Assembly: GCA_019722365.1 (NCBI GenBank)
Contig: JADFUC010000709.1
Coordinates: forward strand, 2,604,001 to 2,668,000
Source: Lithospermum erythrorhizon
Taxonomy: Eukaryota; Streptophyta; Magnoliopsida; Boraginales; Boraginaceae
Direction: 5' to 3'
DNA length: 64,000 bases
The notes under the pieces are model-generated. The model did not search any database. It was not told the DNA's origin and saw only the letters and a program-made list of their open reading frames with translations. Below, in pieces: positions 59,781 to 64,000 of this stretch; position 1 is the first letter of the stretch; each line of letters begins with the position of its first letter. The position numbers and the translations under genes were made by a program.

Positions 59781-62700
59781 ATGATCTTGAGCAAGTTGCT
59801 CATGAGGCCTATGTAAGTATACATTGTCCCATTGTCCAAACAATGCATTACTATATTCAAACATAATAAAGGCAAAATCAATAATGAATACACAATCGGC
59901 AAGCAAATACATTCTTATCTTCAAGCAAGCAATATTAATCTTACAGGCTTATCCTTAATTAACAAAGAGAGAAAATTACAACAAAAATGCCTCGAGCATT
60001 TTTTATTGACTTAGTAATAATATAATAAATCCCGTTAAATGTATTTACAACATTCATATACAAACATCATGATTCTGACTCAAGAAACATTCAAACATAT
60101 GTTAATTTCAAATGAATTTAGCCGATTCACTTCATGATACAAGTAGTGTAGAATTATATAAAAACAGCCTATGATAGTGCCATTCGGTATTTTTCTCCCG
60201 AAGCGAGCAGTGTGCGGTTTTTCTTCCAAGCAACTCCTTGGTGGCATTTATAGATTCAGGTTCAGTTGATCTTTGGTTTTAGCGTTTTGAGGAAAAAGAT
60301 CATGCACTCATGTTAGCATACACAGAATAAATTCAGTTTTAGCCTTTTTTTTTGCAATTTTAATTTGTTTTCCTTTTTTAATCCGTTCTTTGTTTTCATT
60401 TCCTTTTGGTTTATAGTAAGTTTTTAAGATGATTCGTAATTGATTTGTAAAAGCCCAGTTTCGTATTATTTTTCTCTAATTATTAAATAAATCATGGATT
60501 ATTTTTCAATTCTGTGGTTCGCGATCTTGCTCAAATACGTGAATCTTGATTTCGATAACTTTCTCGGCTTAGGTAAAGTTTTGTTAGTGTGTTTGTGTTT
60601 TTGGTTTAAAGGTGATACGTCTTTAATACCACAGTCTAATTTTATTAGGTATTTATTTTTATTACAAGTAATACCATGACACCGCTTTTTGGTATTTGTG
60701 GAATTGGTTTTTGCCATTTTTCATAAAAGCCTCAGCGTGCATTAATTGTTCACTTAGCACTATAATTATAAATGAGCGATATATTTCAGATTTCCATTGC
60801 CTAATTTTATTCCAACAACAAGATTTATCTTTTGATTTTATTTCTTTTATTTTTCTTTCTTTTTGGTTATATTTCATGTTTAGATGATTCATAATTCAAT
60901 TTTAAAACATTCAATACAATTTTACTCCTAATTATTCATCATCATAGATCCCGGCTTCAATTTAAATATACATGGAGAAAGCTTCTTGAATTCTACTTCT
61001 AATGGTTGATTGTTTATAGCCATGAAAAGCGATGCAGCGCATACTAATTTGTGGTATTCAGGTTAATGAAATGGATCTATGATATGAGAAAACATGTGTA
61101 TTCTGAGAATCCCCAATAAGTAATATATGGGCATCTTGACATAATTATCTGAGAATTACTTTAAATGAAATATTGAAACTAATATATGATTATTCGTGAT
61201 ATTAACTATTAATAACATGAACAAATGTGAAACAAAGAATCTTTATAAAAGAAGACAGCGAGGCTAGAAATATGTGTAAAAATAAAAAATCACAAGACTC
61301 AGAAGTACATAACTAAACGAAACATATATATACTGACAGCATCTTGGTATGTGGTATTTCACTCTCTTGAGATTAATCTTGAAGCTGTTGATAGCATGTA
61401 TTACAGACTCCAAGAATCAATCATAGTAGCTTGATGATCGGGAATGCAGAGTCTATCATCACATCCTCTTTATTTTACTACGGTATTCGCTTGATAATAA
61501 GTAATCCGCTCTCTTGTAGCGGATCCCCACGATTAGTTCTTTGCGTGTATCACTCCCCAATATTGACCGTCTAACGATATGCACAATGACACATCAATCA
61601 AAATTCCTCAATTAGTTCTTTTAGGTATCCCTGGTCCTATGTTGAAATCTCTATCTTTATAAAAAGGCGTGTTAGTGCATGAAAAATTGGCCAAAGTATT
61701 TCCGGTGTCACGATGGCCAGTATGCACCACAGCAGGATGGTAGCAACGGCTTCGAGCGAGTGTATCTTCTGAAGGAAGATTTTGTTTCATTTATAAAGGA
61801 GATCACAAGGTAGATATGATTTGGATAATGGAAAAGGCATTACTTAGTGATCAAGCTAGAAGATACGCTGCGTCTACAAAATAAAAGGAAAGAAAGAGGA
61901 CCGATTACGTTTAATATATTTACAAGATGAAGTTTTTTTGTTTATAGGCGTCTTTTATATAAACTTGATTGTCACTACGCTATATAAAGGCCTCACAATC
62001 TGAGACTTAGAGGCGCAAAACGGAGAGAGATTTCTACATTGTAATTTGGCCAGGTAACATTCTTTGAGGTTTATTTTATTTTGTAAAGAAATTTGAATGC
62101 ATGGAATTGTCTATAAAACTCCTTTTAGATTGTCTGTTGAGAGTATGACTTTGAATTCTGCGAGCGGTCTTGCTTGTAGTGATTATTCAAGTAGTTGAGC
62201 ACTACTAGGGATAATATTGTGTAGTGGAGGATAGGTGTATTGAAGTGGGAGGCTTGGACTTATATATTCAAACCAGGGTAAGTAAGGCGTAGAAGAATGG
62301 GGAGCATTAAGTCATAGCTGAGGCTACATCATGAATTTGGAATCATACGTTGGGAAGGTTGCCCCAGGCCGTGAGTGCATGTTGCGCTGAAGCTAAGTTA
62401 CCCAGTTAACTGTGTTTTACTTTTGGGATAGTTTACTTTTTGGTTAGTCGATCTTAGCGTTGAAAGCCAGTTGTCTTGCGACAAGCGGGCATACGTGGTA
62501 AGATTAGACTTTCAAGTAGTATCTGTTTCTAACAAAACTACAACATAATATTCCAATGACAATAATCCAAAAACTATAAATAATATTCCAAATACATAAT
62601 AATCCAAAAATGACATAGTTTAAGCAACAACATTCCAAAGACATAATAATCCAAAAATGATACAATAATTTAGATTATCAAATATGAATTATTAAACAAC

Positions 62701-63520
62701 TTGGATTCAAAAACTTCACTATTTCAAATAATTTCTTACTATATCTAAACCCATGTTTAACCACTTCAAATATTAAACAACATGTAAAAAAAATAAATTC
62801 TAACAACATAATACTTTAATTCAAAAAAAATTCATTCAACATAGTATTATCAAACTCATTCAACATAGTATTATAAATCCACAACACAATACTTTGATGA
62901 TAAAAAATTTCAGAATAAATATATGACCATCCAACATGATAAATACGAAATAGTGAAACTTTTAGTAGGTGGAAAAAATATGTGGTTTTGGTTATCTTTT
63001 CCATTTTTTATTCAATATTTTCAACTTCTTTGTTTGTAAATTAGTTTAATGGTAACTTGTCCACAAATTCTCCTCTAACTCTCTTCAATTTGTAGGTTTG
63101 TGGCTTTGGAAAGCGATTACAAATTAGGAAAGCAATTGCGATTTTGTAATTTGGAGGAACTGGGCAGGCGAAACTAAGGGATCTGATTTTGTGGGTTTTT
63201 TGATTTAGGGGGATTTCATTTTTTATTTATTTCTTTGTTTAGTGATGAGATTATTTGATGGCAATTTGTCATTAGACCAGAGAATTTAATCTTTAAAGTG
63301 CGAAGATCATAGGAAGGAATTTGCTTTCAGTCACAACGTCACAGGAATAGAGGTGTATGGATTATATTTCATTGCTAATTAAGGATAGGGAAATAAATAC
63401 TTTGTTATCACAGTAGTTAATTTAAGTTGCAGTTAATTTCGAGGTTGATGTTATTAAGCGATTGCAATATCAGCAGATTGAGTGAAAATACTGCGAGAGG
63501 GATAGTCAATGGCGTTTGGA
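59781..63520. other. AT-rich region without recognised gene
   Basis: No protein gene is recognised. At 62535-62670 a unit with AACA..ATTCCAAA.ACATAATAATCCAAAAA occurs about three times in tandem, and TTCATTCAACATAGTATTAT occurs twice in a row at 62830-62871. T-rich stretches at 60350-60900 are open on both strands for 60-76 codons but are low-complexity. A moderately GC-balanced block at 61480-61780 gave no recognisable product. Confidence 0.4.
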
Positions 63521-63524
63521 CTTA

Positions 63525-63796
63525 CCCAGCGCTACATTCAGCCCAATTGCCCGGTGATAGAGACATGTGGTGAAGTGCGACTTAGCGTTATCTATTCTTA
63601 TAGGTGTCTTGTTGACACGTCACATCCGCATCCCCAGTATTATTAGGCGCATCCCCGATGCATTATGGTACATTAAGTACATGCTTGCATCGCGCATTTG
63701 GTACAATTGCCGGTGGCGACAATATGTAGCGTGGATGTGCGATTGACATTGTCCCATCTCTTACAGGTGTCTTTTTGGATACATATGTCACATCGG
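63525..63796. repeat. Diverged tandem duplication of about 175 bp
   Basis: Two consecutive copies, at about 63547-63640 and about 63706-63796, share the order ATTGCC-GGTG, GACA-TGT-G-GTG, GTGCGA-TT, CTATTCTTATAGGTGTCTT or CATCTCTTACAGGTGTCTT, then GACACGTCACATC or ATATGTCACATC. The second copy ends just where an LTR seems to begin. No coding function is seen. Confidence 0.5.
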
Positions 63797-64000
63797 TGTG
63801 GGGAAATCAATAGTTATTAGTTTAATTTATTATTATGTCAATTCACGACAATTATTGTAACAATTCATTTACTATTTCTTGAATATTGACTTCACATAAA
63901 CATAACGCTTAATCGCCAAGTAATTGTAATTCTTGTCGGATTCTCGGGGATAATGCAGAATTCCTGCCGGATTGCTAGATCGTGCATAATCATTATAATA
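63797..64000 (+). mobile_element. Beginning of another copia-family LTR, cut by the right window edge
   Basis: TGTGGGGAAATCAATAG at 63797 resembles the LTR start TGTTGGAAATCAATGAG seen at 56800 (minus strand). The last 65 bases (GTCGGATTCTCGGGGATAAT, then GCTAGATCGTGCATAATCATTATAATA) line up with positions 14-85 of this window and with the LTR at 56590-56680 in reverse complement. Confidence 0.6.

Overview
The window looks like nuclear DNA of a eudicot plant. It is AT-rich and gene-poor, the real genes are split by GT-AG introns, the gene families are plant ones (DUF26 receptor kinase, class I KNOX, BOI-type RING ligase, DUF1645), and much of the rest is old transposon sequence. I cannot name the species. 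No rRNA, tRNA, CRISPR or bacterial-type operon is visible. All gene models below were read from the sequence by joining exons in frame; none was checked against transcripts.

Five protein-coding genes are well supported. From left to right: (1) a DUF26 cysteine-rich receptor-like kinase, 4878-7738 (+), seven exons, 649 aa. (2) A KNAT2/KNAT6-type class I KNOX homeobox gene, 25609-8322 (-), five exons, 335 aa, whose third intron is about 15.5 kb and holds a decayed Ty1/copia element in the same orientation, a hAT-like non-autonomous element and a Stowaway-like MITE. Genes 1 and 2 converge, with 583 bases between their stop codons. (3) A BOI/SBP1-type RING E3 ligase, 37161-39382 (+), 333 aa. (4) An ARF1 small GTPase, 43067-44956 (+), six coding exons plus a probable leader exon, 181 aa. 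(5) A single-exon DUF1645 gene, 48307-47492 (-), 271 aa.

The flanks and gaps are mobile-element country. The left edge (1 to about 760) is an LTR, followed by a broken MULE transposase on the minus strand (about 990-2150). The right part (51.2-64.0 kb) holds a copia-type element with two LTRs of about 1 kb but only gag and protease remnants inside (51183-56800), a MULE transposase (from 56818) whose N- and C-terminal parts are separated by a stretch containing a solo LTR of the same family (58588-59440), and the beginning of yet another LTR of that family running off the right edge (from about 63797). One LTR family therefore appears at least five times in the window.

The most unusual structure is at about 39480-40520, only 100 bases after the stop codon of the RING gene. 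Roughly 16 degenerate copies of a unit of about 30 bp are followed by roughly 19 copies of the same unit in inverted orientation, making a giant imperfect foldback of about 1 kb. It has no coding content; the minus-strand reading frames across it are by-products of the repeat. Other points worth a look are a 13-bp repeat at the two ends of the KNOX giant intron that offers two in-frame acceptors, and three copies of a palindromic ACGACGTCGT motif inside the DUF1645 coding sequence. The genes are unrelated housekeeping, signalling and developmental genes; nothing suggests that they form a cluster acting in one pathway.
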